57,871 nt of DNA from an uncultured cyanobacterium (lineage in GTDB: Bacteria; Cyanobacteriota; Cyanobacteriia; PCC-6307; Cyanobiaceae). The position numbers were made by a program, and so were the translations under genes. A model generated the notes under the pieces. The model was not told the DNA's origin. It worked only from the letters and a program-made list of their open reading frames with translations, and did not search any database. Location of the stretch: contig CAIZQU010000153.1 of assembly GCA_903935205.1 (NCBI GenBank), positions 1 to 57,871 of the forward strand. The letters are read 5' to 3'. Each line of letters starts with the position of its first letter. Position 1 is the first letter of the stretch. Below are positions 16,691-27,716 of this stretch, piece by piece.

Positions 16691-17980
16691 GTGCCCGCCC
16701 CAGGCCTGGACCTGTCCGCCCCAGGCCAGACCCTGGCGCTGCGCCTGCTGAAGGCCCTCGATCCGGACCGCTGGCCCATCCCTGTCGCTGACCTGCCTGC
16801 GGGCACGGCCGTGGTGGGGGGCGCCGTGCGCGATGCCCTGCTGGGTCGCCTGGCGCCCCGCCCGGATCTCGACCTGGTGGTGGCAGCCGATGCGGTCGCC
16901 CTGGCCCGGAGCCTGGCCAGGCGCCGGGGGGGCAGCGTGGTGGTGCTGGACCCTGAGCGCTCGATCGCCCGCCTGGTGCTGCAGGGCTGGACGATCGACC
17001 TGGCCCGGCGGATGGGCTCCTGGCCGGATGGAGACCTGCTGCGGCGGGATTTCAGCGCCAACGCCATCGCCCTGGAGCTGACAGCGGATCACGGCGCGCC
17101 GATCCTGCGGGATCCGGCCGGAGGCCTGGCGGATCTGGCCGCGGGCCAGCTGCGGGCCCTGGCGGAGGGCAACCTGCTGGAGGACCCCCTGCGGCTGCTG
17201 CGCGGCGTACGCCTCGCCAGCGAACTCGGCTTCCGGATCGAGAGCCGCAGCTGGAATTGGATCCTGCAGCACCACCGCCATCTGGGCGACGTGGCCGGCG
17301 AACGGGTGCTGGCGGAGCTGGAGCGGCTGGCGGTGGCCCCGGCCGGCGGCCAGGGGCTGGCCCTGGTGCTGGAAGCCAGGCTGCTGGCGGCTTGGGGGCT
17401 GGAGGGGGGCGCGGAGCAGGGGGCGCTGGGCGCCACCCTGGCGGAGCTGACGATGGAGAACGCCACCGTCCGGGGGCTGAGCGCCGCCGAGGCCGCCACG
17501 GCCGTGCCCCTGGCGCGGCTGGCGGTGCTGCTCGAGCGGAGGCAGCTCGAACGGCTGCGGGCCAGTCGCCGGCTTCAGCAGAGCTGCGGCCGGCTGCGCC
17601 ACTGGTGGCTGCGGCTGGCGGCGGAGGGCGGCGACCCGGAACGGCTGGGCGAATCCGAGCGGCTGACCCTGCAGCGAGAGCTTGAGGGGGAGCTGCCGGC
17701 CCTCTCGCTGCTCACCGCCCCGGCCTGGAGCCGCGATGCCCTCCGTCGCTGGCGCGACGCCGACGATCCCCTGTTCCACCCCCGTTCCCCCCTCGATGGC
17801 GCCGCGCTGCAGCGGGCCCTGGGTCTGGCTCCGGGGCGCCAGCTGGGAGCCCTGCTCGACCACCTCTGCCGGGAACGGGCCTTCGGCCGCCTGCCCCGCC
17901 GACCTGAGGTCGATGATTTGCAGACGCTGACCGCCGCCGGCCAATGGCTCGCCGGCGGGGCGGACGCTCGCCATGGTTAA
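16691..17980 (+). CDS. cca: CCA tRNA nucleotidyltransferase
   Basis: A class II nucleotidyltransferase. The head domain has VVGGAVRDALLGR and DLDLVVAADA with the catalytic DxD, then LRRDFSANAIAL, the DRRD-like neck region, and LLEDPLRLLRGVRLASELGF with the ERxxxE-type helix. Its C-terminal half is long and divergent. It adds or repairs the 3' CCA of tRNAs, needed here because tRNA-Asn lacks an encoded CCA. The GTG at 16691 leaves a 31-bp gap from ycf34; an in-frame ATG at 16652 would overlap the ycf34 start and seems less likely. Confidence 0.88.
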   Translation: MPAPGLDLSAPGQTLALRLLKALDPDRWPIPVADLPAGTAVVGGAVRDALLGRLAPRPDLDLVVAADAVALARSLARRRGGSVVVLDPERSIARLVLQGWTIDLARRMGSWPDGDLLRRDFSANAIALELTADHGAPILRDPAGGLADLAAGQLRALAEGNLLEDPLRLLRGVRLASELGFRIESRSWNWILQHHRHLGDVAGERVLAELERLAVAPAGGQGLALVLEARLLAAWGLEGGAEQGALGATLAELTMENATVRGLSAAEAATAVPLARLAVLLERRQLERLRASRRLQQSCGRLRHWWLRLAAEGGDPERLGESERLTLQRELEGELPALSLLTAPAWSRDALRRWRDADDPLFHPRSPLDGAALQRALGLAPGRQLGALLDHLCRERAFGRLPRRPEVDDLQTLTAAGQWLAGGADARHG

Positions 17981-18046
17981 CTGCATAGCGCATCGGCGTG
18001 TTTCCGCGCGAGCCGAAGTCTGCTGTTTTTTTTCTCCCCCCCTCCC

Positions 18047-18475
18047 ATGAGCATCCGCCTCTACGTCGGCAATCTGCCGCAGTCCTTTGAAGCCCGAGAG
18101 CTCGAGTCGCTCTTTGAGGCGGTGGGGAAGGGAGTCCGCTTCAAGGCCGTCCTCGACCGTGAGAGCGGCGCCTGCCGTGGTTTCGGCTTCGCCAACGTCG
18201 ATGACGCCAGCCTCGCCGAGGCGGTGATCGAGCAGCTCAACGGTCGTGAATTCGGTGGCAACGCCCTGCGGATCGAAATTTCCGAGCGTCGCGACAGCCG
18301 TCCCGGAGCTCCGGCGGAACGCCGCAGCGGTAGTGCGGCCCCGACCGCCAACCGCAAGGCCGCCAACAAGATCGTTCATGCCGATACGGTCGACAGCGAA
18401 GCCCCCGATCCCCGCTGGGCCGGTGAGCTGGCCAAGCTGAAGGGGCTGCTCGCCAACCAAACCGTCGGCGTCTGA
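18047..18475 (+). CDS. RRM-type RNA-binding protein (Rbp)
   Basis: A 142-residue protein with one RRM: RNP2 is LYVGNLP (residues 5-11) and RNP1 is CRGFGFANV around residue 45. A Gly/Arg/Ala-rich linker and a C-terminal tail (DPRWAGELAKLKGLL) follow. Cyanobacterial Rbp proteins bind single-stranded RNA; some are cold-induced and some help place photosystem mRNAs at thylakoids. The 20 nt before the ATG are a T8 run followed by C runs, with no Shine-Dalgarno sequence. Six bp separate it from the hydrolase gene. Confidence 0.9.
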   Translation: MSIRLYVGNLPQSFEARELESLFEAVGKGVRFKAVLDRESGACRGFGFANVDDASLAEAVIEQLNGREFGGNALRIEISERRDSRPGAPAERRSGSAAPTANRKAANKIVHADTVDSEAPDPRWAGELAKLKGLLANQTVGV

Positions 18476-18480
18476 TCAGC

Positions 18481-19488
18481 GTGCTGCCGACATCCGGGTC
18501 CGGGATTCGAGCCCTTGGCTCCCCCTGGATCTGGAGGGGTTGGAGCATCCACAGCCTGCGGATCAGCCCAGACAACAGCCCAAACGGAGCAGGCCGGGAC
18601 AGGGCCAGCGGTGCTGGCCCGAGCTGGCCGCGGCTGCTGCTGATCCATGGCTTCGGTGCTTCGATCGGCCACTGGCGCCACACGATCGCAGCCCTGGCCG
18701 CCGCCGGCGCTGAAGTTCACGCGATCGACCTGCTGGGCTTCGGAGACAGCGCCAAACCCAGGTCCCGTCTGGCCGATGAAGCCGAGCAACCCGGTTCGGT
18801 CCGCTACTGCTTCGACCTCTGGGCCGAGCAGGTGGTCGATTACATCAACGGACCGATGGCGGCGGTTGGCGGCCCGGATGCGGGTCCCATCCATCTGGTG
18901 GGCAACTCGATCGGCGCCGTGGTCGCCCTCAATGCGGCCCGAATGCTGGAGCAGCGGGGCTTCCCCCTGCCGGCCCAGGTGATCCTGATCGATTGCGCCC
19001 AGCGCACCCTCGACCGCAAGCGGATCGATGCGCTCCAGGGCTTCGAGCGTTGGAGCCGTCCGTTGCTGCCGGCTGTGGTGCGCCAGCGCTGGCTGATCAC
19101 TCCCCTCTTCGGCCTGCTGGCCAGGCCCGTCTTCATCCGCAGCGTTCTGGCGCGGGCCTATCCCAGCGGAGCTCACTGCGATGACGACCTGGTCGAGCTG
19201 CTGCACCGTCCCAGCACCGATCCCGGGGCTGTGGAGAGCTTCCGTGGCTTCATCAACCTCTTCGACGACCACCTGGCTCCCCAGCTCCTGGATCAGCTGC
19301 ACTTACCGGTGCGGATGATCTGGGGAGGATCCGACCCCTGGGAGGATCCGGCCGAGGCGCGCCGCTGGGCGGCCACCTACCCCTGCATCAAGGAGCTGGT
19401 GGTGCTGGAGGGATTGGGTCACTGCCCGCAGGACGAGGGTCCAGAACGGGTCAACCCCCTGCTGCTCGCCTGGATCGGGGCCGGCTGA
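18481..19488 (+). CDS. Alpha/beta-fold hydrolase
   Basis: A 335-residue hydrolase with the oxyanion region LLLIHGFGAS (54-59), AIDLLGFGDSAKP, nucleophile elbow GNSIG with Ser143, a probable acid in WGGSDPWED (Asp285), and His314 in GLGHCPQDEGP. This layout is typical of plant and cyanobacterial chloroplast-type hydrolases, some of which act on chlorophyll phytyl esters, but the substrate is not determinable. It starts at GTG 18481, 5 nt after the rbp stop, so the two are likely cotranscribed. It converges with crtB. Confidence 0.85.
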   Translation: MLPTSGSGIRALGSPWIWRGWSIHSLRISPDNSPNGAGRDRASGAGPSWPRLLLIHGFGASIGHWRHTIAALAAAGAEVHAIDLLGFGDSAKPRSRLADEAEQPGSVRYCFDLWAEQVVDYINGPMAAVGGPDAGPIHLVGNSIGAVVALNAARMLEQRGFPLPAQVILIDCAQRTLDRKRIDALQGFERWSRPLLPAVVRQRWLITPLFGLLARPVFIRSVLARAYPSGAHCDDDLVELLHRPSTDPGAVESFRGFINLFDDHLAPQLLDQLHLPVRMIWGGSDPWEDPAEARRWAATYPCIKELVVLEGLGHCPQDEGPERVNPLLLAWIGAG

Positions 19489-19521
19489 ACGGCCTGCTTG
19501 CTCGCTTCCCCATGGCCGGGA

Positions 19522-20442
19522 TCAGTGCACCTGGGCCAGCACGAAGGAGCAGGGGAGATCGAGCAACTTGCCGGCGGTGGGTACAAAGGCCCTGTGGTTG
19601 AACACATCGAAGCCACGGCGTTCGATCGCATCGAGGATGCCGCGATACAGGCGCAGGGAGGTCCAGACCGGCCAACGGGCATCTGCAGAAAGCCAGCGCA
19701 CGCCGGCTTCGGAACGGGCGAACCAGGCCCGGGCCCGCTCCAGCTGGAAGGTCATCAGGGCGCGCCAGTTGTCATTGAGGGTGCCGGCGAGCAGCTCGGC
19801 TTCGCTGTAACCGAATCGCAGCAGATCCTCCTGGGGCAGATAGATGCGTCCCCGGCCCCGATCCTCGCCGACATCGCGAAGGATGTTGGTGAGCTGGTTG
19901 GCGATGCCCAGGGCCACGGCGGCTTCGGTCGGATCGGGGCGCTCGCTCCAGGGGGCGGTGGTGTAGGCGGGATCGACGCCCATCACGGCCTGGGTCATCA
20001 GGCCGACAGTGCCAGCAACGCGGTAGCAATACAGCTCAAGCTCTGCGAAATCGGCATAGCGGTGTTTGACAACATCCATCCGCTGGCCTTCGATCATGTC
20101 GAGGTAAGCCTGCAGGGGCTGGGGGAAGCGCTCCAGAGTATCGAGCATCACCCGATCGAAGCTGTCGCTGGAGCGGCCCTCGAACAGCCCACGGGTGCGC
20201 CCCTCCCAGGCATCGAGGCGCTCCAGCAGCGTGGCCGCTGGCAGGGCCTGGGCGGCTGGACTGTCCATCAGCTCATCGGTGCGGCGGCACCAGACATAAA
20301 TGGCCCAGATGGCGCGGCGCTTGGCCGGCGGCAGCAACAGCGTGCCGAGATAAAAGGTTTTCGCCCACTGGGCCGTTTCCTGGCGGCAGGCCTCGTAGGC
20401 CTGATCGAGATCAGAGGCCAGGGCGGGGGAGGAGACGGACAC
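19522..20442 (-). CDS. crtB: Phytoene synthase
   Basis: A 306-residue enzyme that condenses two geranylgeranyl diphosphates to 15-cis-phytoene, the first committed carotenoid step. It contains the first Asp-rich motif as DELMD and the second as NILRDVGEDRGRGRIYLP, plus CYRVAGTVGLM and YAYVW-like AIYVWCRRTDE. The GTG at 20442 lies 4 nt beyond the crtP stop; an in-frame ATG at 20472 would overlap crtP by 26 nt. crtP-crtB is the standard cyanobacterial operon. Confidence 0.95.
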   Translation of the reverse strand: MSVSSPALASDLDQAYEACRQETAQWAKTFYLGTLLLPPAKRRAIWAIYVWCRRTDELMDSPAAQALPAATLLERLDAWEGRTRGLFEGRSSDSFDRVMLDTLERFPQPLQAYLDMIEGQRMDVVKHRYADFAELELYCYRVAGTVGLMTQAVMGVDPAYTTAPWSERPDPTEAAVALGIANQLTNILRDVGEDRGRGRIYLPQEDLLRFGYSEAELLAGTLNDNWRALMTFQLERARAWFARSEAGVRWLSADARWPVWTSLRLYRGILDAIERRGFDVFNHRAFVPTAGKLLDLPCSFVLAQVH

Positions 20443-20446
20443 CCTT

Positions 20447-21934
<1,488 letters not shown>

Positions 21935-22026
21935 TTATCGGCAGGCCCTCCCGACCGCGCCGGTTCCAGGCCAAGGGCGACCGGGGATCCCTAGAGTTCC
22001 GGCGATGCCGACCGCGACGCCCCGCC

Positions 22027-22374
22027 ATGGCCGACACCCTGCTGAAGTCCACCACCCGCCATATCCGTCTGTTCACGGCCCGGGTGGAGGACGGCGACCT
22101 GGTGCCCGACCCCGGTCAGCTCACCCTCGACATCGACCCCGACAACGAGTTCCTGTGGGATGAAACCGCCCTTGAGGCGGTGCGCAGTCGCTTCCGCGAG
22201 CTGGTGGACTCGCGGTCCGGAGCCGATCTCAACGACTACACCCTGCGCCAGATCGGTTCCGAGCTTGAGGGCCAGATTCGTGCCCTGCTGCAGGCCGGCA
22301 AGCTCCGCTACAACCCCGACAGCCGGGTTCTCAACTATTCGATGGGCCTGCCCCGCAGCCCCGAAACCCTGTGA
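22027..22374 (+). CDS. ndhM: NDH-1 subunit M
   Basis: A 115-residue soluble subunit of the photosynthetic NDH-1 complex, found only in cyanobacteria and chloroplasts. Diagnostic blocks are [35 protein letters not shown] and the C-terminal [20 protein letters not shown]. It sits in the hydrophilic arm and is needed for complex stability and cyclic electron flow. Its stop overlaps the start of the DUF3172 gene (GTGA), indicating coupling. Confidence 0.95.
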   Translation: MADTLLKSTTRHIRLFTARVEDGDLVPDPGQLTLDIDPDNEFLWDETALEAVRSRFRELVDSRSGADLNDYTLRQIGSELEGQIRALLQAGKLRYNPDSRVLNYSMGLPRSPETL

Positions 22375-23111
22375 GCCGCTCCCAGCCCGACGATCCCGGC
22401 CGCGACCGGGGCCGGCCGGGAACCGGCCGGGGAGGCGGGCGATCGAATGGAGCCGACTACGGCGATCGGCGCTGGGGAGATCCCTACGACCGGCCCGCCA
22501 ACCGTTTCGAGCGAAACCTGCGCGATGAGGAGCGCCGGCCCCGCATGCCCTACGGCGGCCCTGGCGGTGGCCGCCCCACGCCCCCCGGTGGCGGTGGCGG
22601 TGGCGGATCCGGCGGCCTGAGCTTCAACATGGCCAACGCTGCCGTGCTCGCTGGGGTGTTGGTGGTTGGCATCGGCATCGGCAGCGCCGTCACCAGCACC
22701 ACACAGGGCAACCAGGGCAACATCGCCAGCAGCCAGCAGCTCGATATGGCGGTGCCGGATCCCGAATTCTGCAAGCAGTGGGGCGCGAGCGCCTTCGTGA
22801 TGGATATCGAGCTCTACACCACCATGAACCCAAGCAGCAGCTTCGTGACCCAGCCCACCCTGCAGCCCGGTTGTGTCATCCGCCGCGAGAACTGGTCGGT
22901 GCTGCAGAAGGAGGGGGCGGTGACCGCCGAGCAGATGAGGGATTGCAAGCAGCGGATGAACACCTTCGCCTACATCGGCTCCATCCGCGACAAGCCCGTG
23001 GTGCGCTGCGTCTACCAGACCGACATCAGCGGCAATAAGTTCCAGAGCCGCGGTGTCGCCGGGGCCGCCGATGATGCGGTCGGAATCACCCCGGAGGGTG
23101 ACCAGTTCTGA
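22371..23111 (+). CDS. DUF3172 membrane-anchored protein
   Basis: A 246-residue protein. Its N-terminal 80 residues are charged and then Gly/Pro-rich, a single hydrophobic segment (residues about 85-106, [19 protein letters not shown]) follows, and then a conserved soluble domain with [17 protein letters not shown], the Cys in [30 protein letters not shown] and VVRCVYQTD. Four cysteines are conserved-looking. This is the cyanobacterial DUF3172 family, function unknown. Coupling to ndhM suggests a thylakoid or NDH-1-related role, but that is inference. Confidence 0.82.
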   Translation: MSRSQPDDPGRDRGRPGTGRGGGRSNGADYGDRRWGDPYDRPANRFERNLRDEERRPRMPYGGPGGGRPTPPGGGGGGGSGGLSFNMANAAVLAGVLVVGIGIGSAVTSTTQGNQGNIASSQQLDMAVPDPEFCKQWGASAFVMDIELYTTMNPSSSFVTQPTLQPGCVIRRENWSVLQKEGAVTAEQMRDCKQRMNTFAYIGSIRDKPVVRCVYQTDISGNKFQSRGVAGAADDAVGITPEGDQF

Positions 23112-23368
23112 TGTTGCGGATGGTCGTTGGCCGCCCCGCCGCGCCCTGGGCTCCTCCCCGAAGGCGCCCCCACTGAGCCGGACCAGCCCAAGGGCTCTCA
23201 CGATCCGCCTCCCCTGAACCCACCCCCGGGGTTTGAAGCCCTGGCTGCATCCAGGCCTGTGGCCCGGGCGAGCCAGCGGCTGGGGAGGGATCAGCAGAGC
23301 CGATCGATCGGATCGCGGGCCTTGCCCTGTCCCAGCAGCTGCGCGGCCTCAAGGTGGGTGCAGGCTGC

Positions 23369-24406
23369 TCAGGAGCTGAGGGGGGCGGGGGCCACCGGAG
23401 CCGGGGCAGCGCCGGCCCCCTGGCCGGTGACGGTGGCGGCGGATCCGTCGGAGCGAACGCTGGCGCCCTGGCGCAGGGGGCTGTCGGGGCTGGCGAAGAC
23501 CGGCAGCACCTCACGCCGGAAGGCGTCCGAAGCCCTGGAGCAGTAGCGGGCCGGATGGGTGATCAGCTTGAGCTGACGCCGCACCATCAGATCGGCCACC
23601 TGGGGGCGATGCAACGTGCCAGCGGCCAGCTCCCGTTCGATCGAGACCACCGGCAGGAAGGCGGCCCCGAGGCCGGCCTGGACGGCATTTTTGATCGCCT
23701 CGAAGGAATTGAGCTCCATCTCGATCCGAATCCTCGGCACGTCGAGCTTGGAGCGCGACAGCAGCTGATCAACCATCTTGCGGGTGGTCGACTGGGCATC
23801 GAGGCAGACGAAGGAGAGGCGGTAGAGATCGTCCTTGGTCAGCTCAGGCAGGCGGGCCAGGGGGTGTTTGGGCGGCAGCACCAGGGCGAGCTCGTCGTTG
23901 GCATAGGGCACCACGGTCAGCAGCTCGTTGAGCTCGCCGGGCAACTCACCGCCGATGATCGCCAGGTCGATCTGACCGTTGGCCACGCTCCAGCCGGTGC
24001 GGCGGGTGCTGTGCACCTGCAGTTGCACCGCCACATCGGGATATTTCTGACGGAACAGACCGATCATCCGGGGCATCAGGTAGGTGCCCGTGGTTTGGCT
24101 GGCTCCGACGACCAGGGAACCGCCGCGGAGGTTGTGCAGGTCGTCGAGGGCGCGACAGGCCTCCTGGCACTGGCTGAGGATGCGGTCGCAGTAGCTGAGC
24201 AGCAGGTGGCCGGCCTCGGTCAGCTGGGCCTTGCGGCCGCCCCGGTCGAACAGGGAGACATCGAGCTGCTTCTCGAGGTTCTGAATCTGCAGGCTGACGG
24301 CTGGCTGGGTGACATAGAGGCTGTCCGCGGCCTTCTTGAAGCTTCCCTCACTGGCAATCGCCCGCAGGATGCGCAGCTGATCGAGGGTGAAGGGCAGATC
24401 GGCCAT
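23369..24406 (-). CDS. rbcR: LysR-family regulator RbcR
   Basis: A 345-residue LysR regulator. The N-terminal helix-turn-helix is [20 protein letters not shown] plus [20 protein letters not shown]; the effector domain has [18 protein letters not shown] and [18 protein letters not shown]. The sequence and position next to ndhF match the cyanobacterial RbcR/Ycf30 group that controls RuBisCO or carbon-concentration genes. A 40-residue Ala/Pro-rich C-terminal tail is unusual. It diverges from the Z-ISO-type gene. The RbcR/NdhR/CmpR paralogues are hard to separate by eye, so the symbol is a best estimate. Confidence 0.87.
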   Translation of the reverse strand: MADLPFTLDQLRILRAIASEGSFKKAADSLYVTQPAVSLQIQNLEKQLDVSLFDRGGRKAQLTEAGHLLLSYCDRILSQCQEACRALDDLHNLRGGSLVVGASQTTGTYLMPRMIGLFRQKYPDVAVQLQVHSTRRTGWSVANGQIDLAIIGGELPGELNELLTVVPYANDELALVLPPKHPLARLPELTKDDLYRLSFVCLDAQSTTRKMVDQLLSRSKLDVPRIRIEMELNSFEAIKNAVQAGLGAAFLPVVSIERELAAGTLHRPQVADLMVRRQLKLITHPARYCSRASDAFRREVLPVFASPDSPLRQGASVRSDGSAATVTGQGAGAAPAPVAPAPLSS

Positions 24407-24544
24407 GGGGGGTGGGGGAGCCGGCGCCTGGGAGTGTCTGGTGAAAAATCTAGGGGCGCTGGACCGAAGCCCAGAATCGTGCTTCACATCCGGGCGCATC
24501 CCCCGCGCTGCCGCCCCGCCCACGGATGCCTCCCGTACCGCCCG

Positions 24545-25294
24545 ATGCCGCCAGCCCCCCCCGCCCTTGCTCTCCACCACAGCAGCCTGGTGATGCTGGC
24601 CCTGCTGCTGCTGTTCGCCGTCCTGCACAGCGGCGGCGCCTCGCTGCGGGCCTGGGGAGCCGCCCGGATCGGAGAACGGGCCTGGCGGCTGCTGTTCGCA
24701 GCGGTGAGCATCCCGGCGGCGGTGGTGGTGATCGGCTACTTCCTGGCCCACCGCTATGACGGCCTGCGGCTCTGGAACCTTCAGGATCAGCCCTGGATCA
24801 TTCCCCTGGTCTGGGGTGGCACGGCGCTGAGCTTTCTGTTCCTTTATCCAGCCACTTACAACCTGCTGGAGATTCCGGCGCTGCAGAAGCCTCAGGTGCG
24901 GCTCTACGCCACCGGCATCATCCGCGTGAGCCGCCATCCCCAGGCCGTGGGCCAGATCCTCTGGTGCGCCACCCACCTGCTCTGGATCGGCAGCAGCTTC
25001 ATGGTGGCGGCCTGCATCGGCCTGATCGGCCACCATCTGTTTGCCGTCTGGAATGGCGATCGCCGGCTGCGCAACCGCTTCGGGGCCGCCTTCGAAGAAC
25101 TCCGTGCCAGCACCTCGCTGATCCCCTTCGCTGCGGTGCTCGATGGTCGCCAGACCCTGGTCGCTTCGGAATTCCTGCGGCCGGCCCAGCTGGGGATCGC
25201 CATCGCCGTGGCGGTGTTCTGGTGGGCCCACCGCTTCATCGGTCTTGGCGCCATCGCCTTCTCCCGCTCCGCCCTGGCCCACTGGCTGGGGTGA
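24545..25294 (+). CDS. 15-cis-zeta-carotene isomerase (Z-ISO / NnrU family)
   Basis: A 249-residue polytopic membrane protein of the NnrU family. The blocks [63 protein letters not shown] and [18 protein letters not shown] closely resemble plant Z-ISO, a heme-dependent enzyme that isomerises the 15-cis bond of tri-cis-zeta-carotene between the CrtP and CrtQ steps. Histidines in HSGG and HHLF are candidates for heme binding. About five to six hydrophobic helices are visible. It lies 3 kb from crtP-crtB and just upstream of ndhF. Databases often label such genes NnrU, which hides this role. Confidence 0.83.
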   Translation: MPPAPPALALHHSSLVMLALLLLFAVLHSGGASLRAWGAARIGERAWRLLFAAVSIPAAVVVIGYFLAHRYDGLRLWNLQDQPWIIPLVWGGTALSFLFLYPATYNLLEIPALQKPQVRLYATGIIRVSRHPQAVGQILWCATHLLWIGSSFMVAACIGLIGHHLFAVWNGDRRLRNRFGAAFEELRASTSLIPFAAVLDGRQTLVASEFLRPAQLGIAIAVAVFWWAHRFIGLGAIAFSRSALAHWLG

Positions 25295-25310
25295 GAGAGC
25301 TGACACAGCC

Positions 25311-25338
25311 CTGACAGGGTCGGGGCACTGCCTACACT
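25311..25338 (+). promoter_or_regulatory. Putative ndhF promoter
   Basis: CTGACA at 25311-25316 and TACACT at 25333-25338 are separated by 16 bp, a reasonable group-1 sigma promoter. A transcript starting near 25345 would have a leader of about 18 nt before the ndhF ATG. Inferred from the motif only. Confidence 0.5.
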
Positions 25339-25362
25339 CGATCAAGCCACGAACCAGCCAGG

Positions 25363-27375
25363 ATGCCCGCCGCCACTGAGCTCGCCTGGTTGATTCCAGT
25401 CCTGCCCCTGATCGGCGCCGCCGTGACGGGGCTGGGCCTGATCAGCTTCAACCTCACCGTCAATCGCCTGCGCAAACCGGTTGCGGTGCTGTTGCTCACC
25501 TGCGTCGGGGCCGCGGCGGTTCTCAGTTATGCGGTTCTGGCTGAGCAGCTGGCCGGTGCCGGGCCGAGGGAGGTTCTGTTCACCTGGGCCAGTGCCGGCA
25601 GCTTCAATCTGCCGATGGGCTATCGGATCGATGCACTGGGGGCAGTGATGCTCTCCCTGGTCACGACGATCGCGCTGTTGGTGATGATCTATTCCGATGG
25701 CTACATGGCCCACGACAAGGGTTATGTGCGTTTCTTCACCTACCTGGCCCTGTTCAGTAGCTCGATGCTGGGGCTTGTGATCAGCCCCAATCTTCTTGAG
25801 ATCTACGTCTTCTGGGAGCTGGTTGGCATGTGCTCCTATCTGCTCGTTGGCTTCTGGTACGACCGCGATGGTGCTGCCAATGCGGCCCAGAAGGCTTTTG
25901 TGGTCAACAGAGTTGGGGATTTCGGCCTGCTGCTCGGCATTCTTGGTCTGTTCTGGGCCACGGGAAGTTTCGGTTTTGAGGAGATCGGCTCCCGGCTCCA
26001 GGCGGCGGTGGCAGGCGGCAGCCTCAGCACCACGGTTGCGGTCCTGCTCTGCCTGCTTGTGTTCATGGGACCGATGGCCAAATCCGCGCAGTTTCCCCTG
26101 CATGTCTGGCTGCCCGATGCGATGGAGGGTCCGACCCCGATCTCAGCCCTGATCCATGCCGCCACGATGGTTGCCGCCGGGGTGTTCCTGGTGGCACGCC
26201 TCCAGCCGGTCTATGAACCCTTCCCGGTGGTGCAGGCTGTGATCGCCGTGATCGGCACCATCACCCTGGTGCTGGGCGCCTCGATCGCCCTGACCCAGCA
26301 GGATCTGAAAAAGGGTCTGGCCTACAGCACCGTGTCCCAGCTGGGCTACATGATGCTGGCGATGGGATGCGGAGCTCCGGTGGCGGGGATGTTCCACCTG
26401 GTCACCCATGCCTTCTTCAAGGCCATGCTCTTCCTGGGGTCCGGTTCGGTGATCCACGCCATGGAAGAGGTGGTGGGCCATGAACCGGCCCTCGCCCAGG
26501 ACATGCGGCTGATGGGCGGCCTGCGCCGCTGGATGCCGGTGACAGCCATCACCTTTCTGATCGGATGCATCGCCATTGCAGGCATCCCACCCCTGGCGGG
26601 CTTCTGGAGCAAGGACGAAATCCTCGGACAGGCCTTCAACACCTATCCGCTTCTCTGGGCTGCCGGTCTGATCACCGCAGGCCTGACCGCCTTCTACATG
26701 TTCCGCCTTTATTTCCTCACCTTCGAAGGCGAGTTCCGCGGCAACGACATTGCCCTGCGTCAGTCGCTGTTGACGGCGGCCGGCAAGGGGAGCGGCGACG
26801 CCCACGACGCTGATCATGGCCACCATGCCGACCACCCCCACGAATCCGGTTGGCAGATGGCGATGCCCCTGGCTGTCCTGGCTGTGCCCTCGGTGCTGAT
26901 CGGTTTACTGGGCACGCCCTGGCACAGCCGTTTCGCGGGTCTGCTGGACCCCCACGAGGCCGCCGAGATGGCCGAGCACTTTTCCTGGAATGCCTTTCTT
27001 CCCCTGGCAGGAACCTCGGTGGCGGTGTCTCTCGCTGGGATCGGCCTGGCCGTTTTCGCCTATCAGCTGCGCCGGATCGATCTCGGCCAGGCCGTGGCGG
27101 CTCGCTTCCCCAGCCTCAATGCCTTCCTGGCCAACAAGTGGTATCTCGATGCCATCAACGACAGGCTGTTCGTCCAAGGCAGTCGCCGCCTGGCCCGCCA
27201 GGTGCTCGATGTCGATTCCAAGGTGGTCGACGGGGTCGTCAACCTCACCGGCCTGCTCACCCTGGGCAGCGGCGAGGGCTTGAAGTACTTCGAGACCGGC
27301 CGAGCGCAGTTCTATGCCCTGATCGTGTTCGGAGGCGTGATCGCGCTGGTGGTGCTCTTCAGCGCCTTCGGCTGA
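25363..27375 (+). CDS. ndhF: NDH-1 subunit 5 (NdhF1 type)
   Basis: A 670-residue proton-pumping antiporter-like subunit of NDH-1. Many transmembrane helices are visible. Key blocks are [15 protein letters not shown], the [20 protein letters not shown] motif, and [20 protein letters not shown] with the charged and His residues used in proton translocation, then [12 protein letters not shown]. The last roughly 100 residues form the lateral helix region. Length and sequence fit NdhF1 of the respiratory/cyclic NDH-1L complex rather than the CO2-uptake forms NdhF3/F4. A promoter is visible just upstream; a 340-bp spacer separates it from ndhD. Confidence 0.96.
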   Translation: MPAATELAWLIPVLPLIGAAVTGLGLISFNLTVNRLRKPVAVLLLTCVGAAAVLSYAVLAEQLAGAGPREVLFTWASAGSFNLPMGYRIDALGAVMLSLVTTIALLVMIYSDGYMAHDKGYVRFFTYLALFSSSMLGLVISPNLLEIYVFWELVGMCSYLLVGFWYDRDGAANAAQKAFVVNRVGDFGLLLGILGLFWATGSFGFEEIGSRLQAAVAGGSLSTTVAVLLCLLVFMGPMAKSAQFPLHVWLPDAMEGPTPISALIHAATMVAAGVFLVARLQPVYEPFPVVQAVIAVIGTITLVLGASIALTQQDLKKGLAYSTVSQLGYMMLAMGCGAPVAGMFHLVTHAFFKAMLFLGSGSVIHAMEEVVGHEPALAQDMRLMGGLRRWMPVTAITFLIGCIAIAGIPPLAGFWSKDEILGQAFNTYPLLWAAGLITAGLTAFYMFRLYFLTFEGEFRGNDIALRQSLLTAAGKGSGDAHDADHGHHADHPHESGWQMAMPLAVLAVPSVLIGLLGTPWHSRFAGLLDPHEAAEMAEHFSWNAFLPLAGTSVAVSLAGIGLAVFAYQLRRIDLGQAVAARFPSLNAFLANKWYLDAINDRLFVQGSRRLARQVLDVDSKVVDGVVNLTGLLTLGSGEGLKYFETGRAQFYALIVFGGVIALVVLFSAFG

Positions 27376-27548
27376 TCCCAACCCCGACCCGACGCCCCTT
27401 CGGCCACAACCGGACTCTCCCACCCCCCGATCCCGGCGCCCCTCAGGGCATCTGCAGGCCATCAGGGCCCTGAACCCTTCCTCCGCATTCCCCCTCCAGG
27501 CTGTCCCCAGCCCAGGTGGGCCCGGCATGGGCCATTCCCCACTCCACA

Positions 27549-27630
27549 GGCTGGCCATGGGGCCTGGGGCCCTCGGAGCGGCATGAGCGGGCTTCCGCGA
27601 GGCTGGCCGCCCCAAGGCCCCAGGCCAGCC
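27549..27630. repeat. GC-rich inverted repeat between ndhF and ndhD
   Basis: The arm GGCTGGCC-(ATGGGGCC)-TGGGGCC at 27549-27573 is complementary to AAGGCCCCAGGCCAGCC at 27614-27630, apart from an 8-nt internal duplication in the left arm. The loop is about 40 nt and no T-run follows. It could be an RNA stability or attenuation structure in the spacer, which otherwise (27376-27716) has no gene. Confidence 0.6.
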
Positions 27631-27716
27631 ACCAGCGCTTGTGTGACATCCCCCATCGGCTCCGAGCTGATCGGGTGGAGATTTCTACACTCCCAACAGA
27701 TGGTTTTCTCCTGTCG

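Noticed and set aside
23112-23368. Open frames in the gap between the DUF3172 gene and rbcR
   Set aside because: Pro/Arg/Ala-rich translations with no family resemblance; treated as non-coding.
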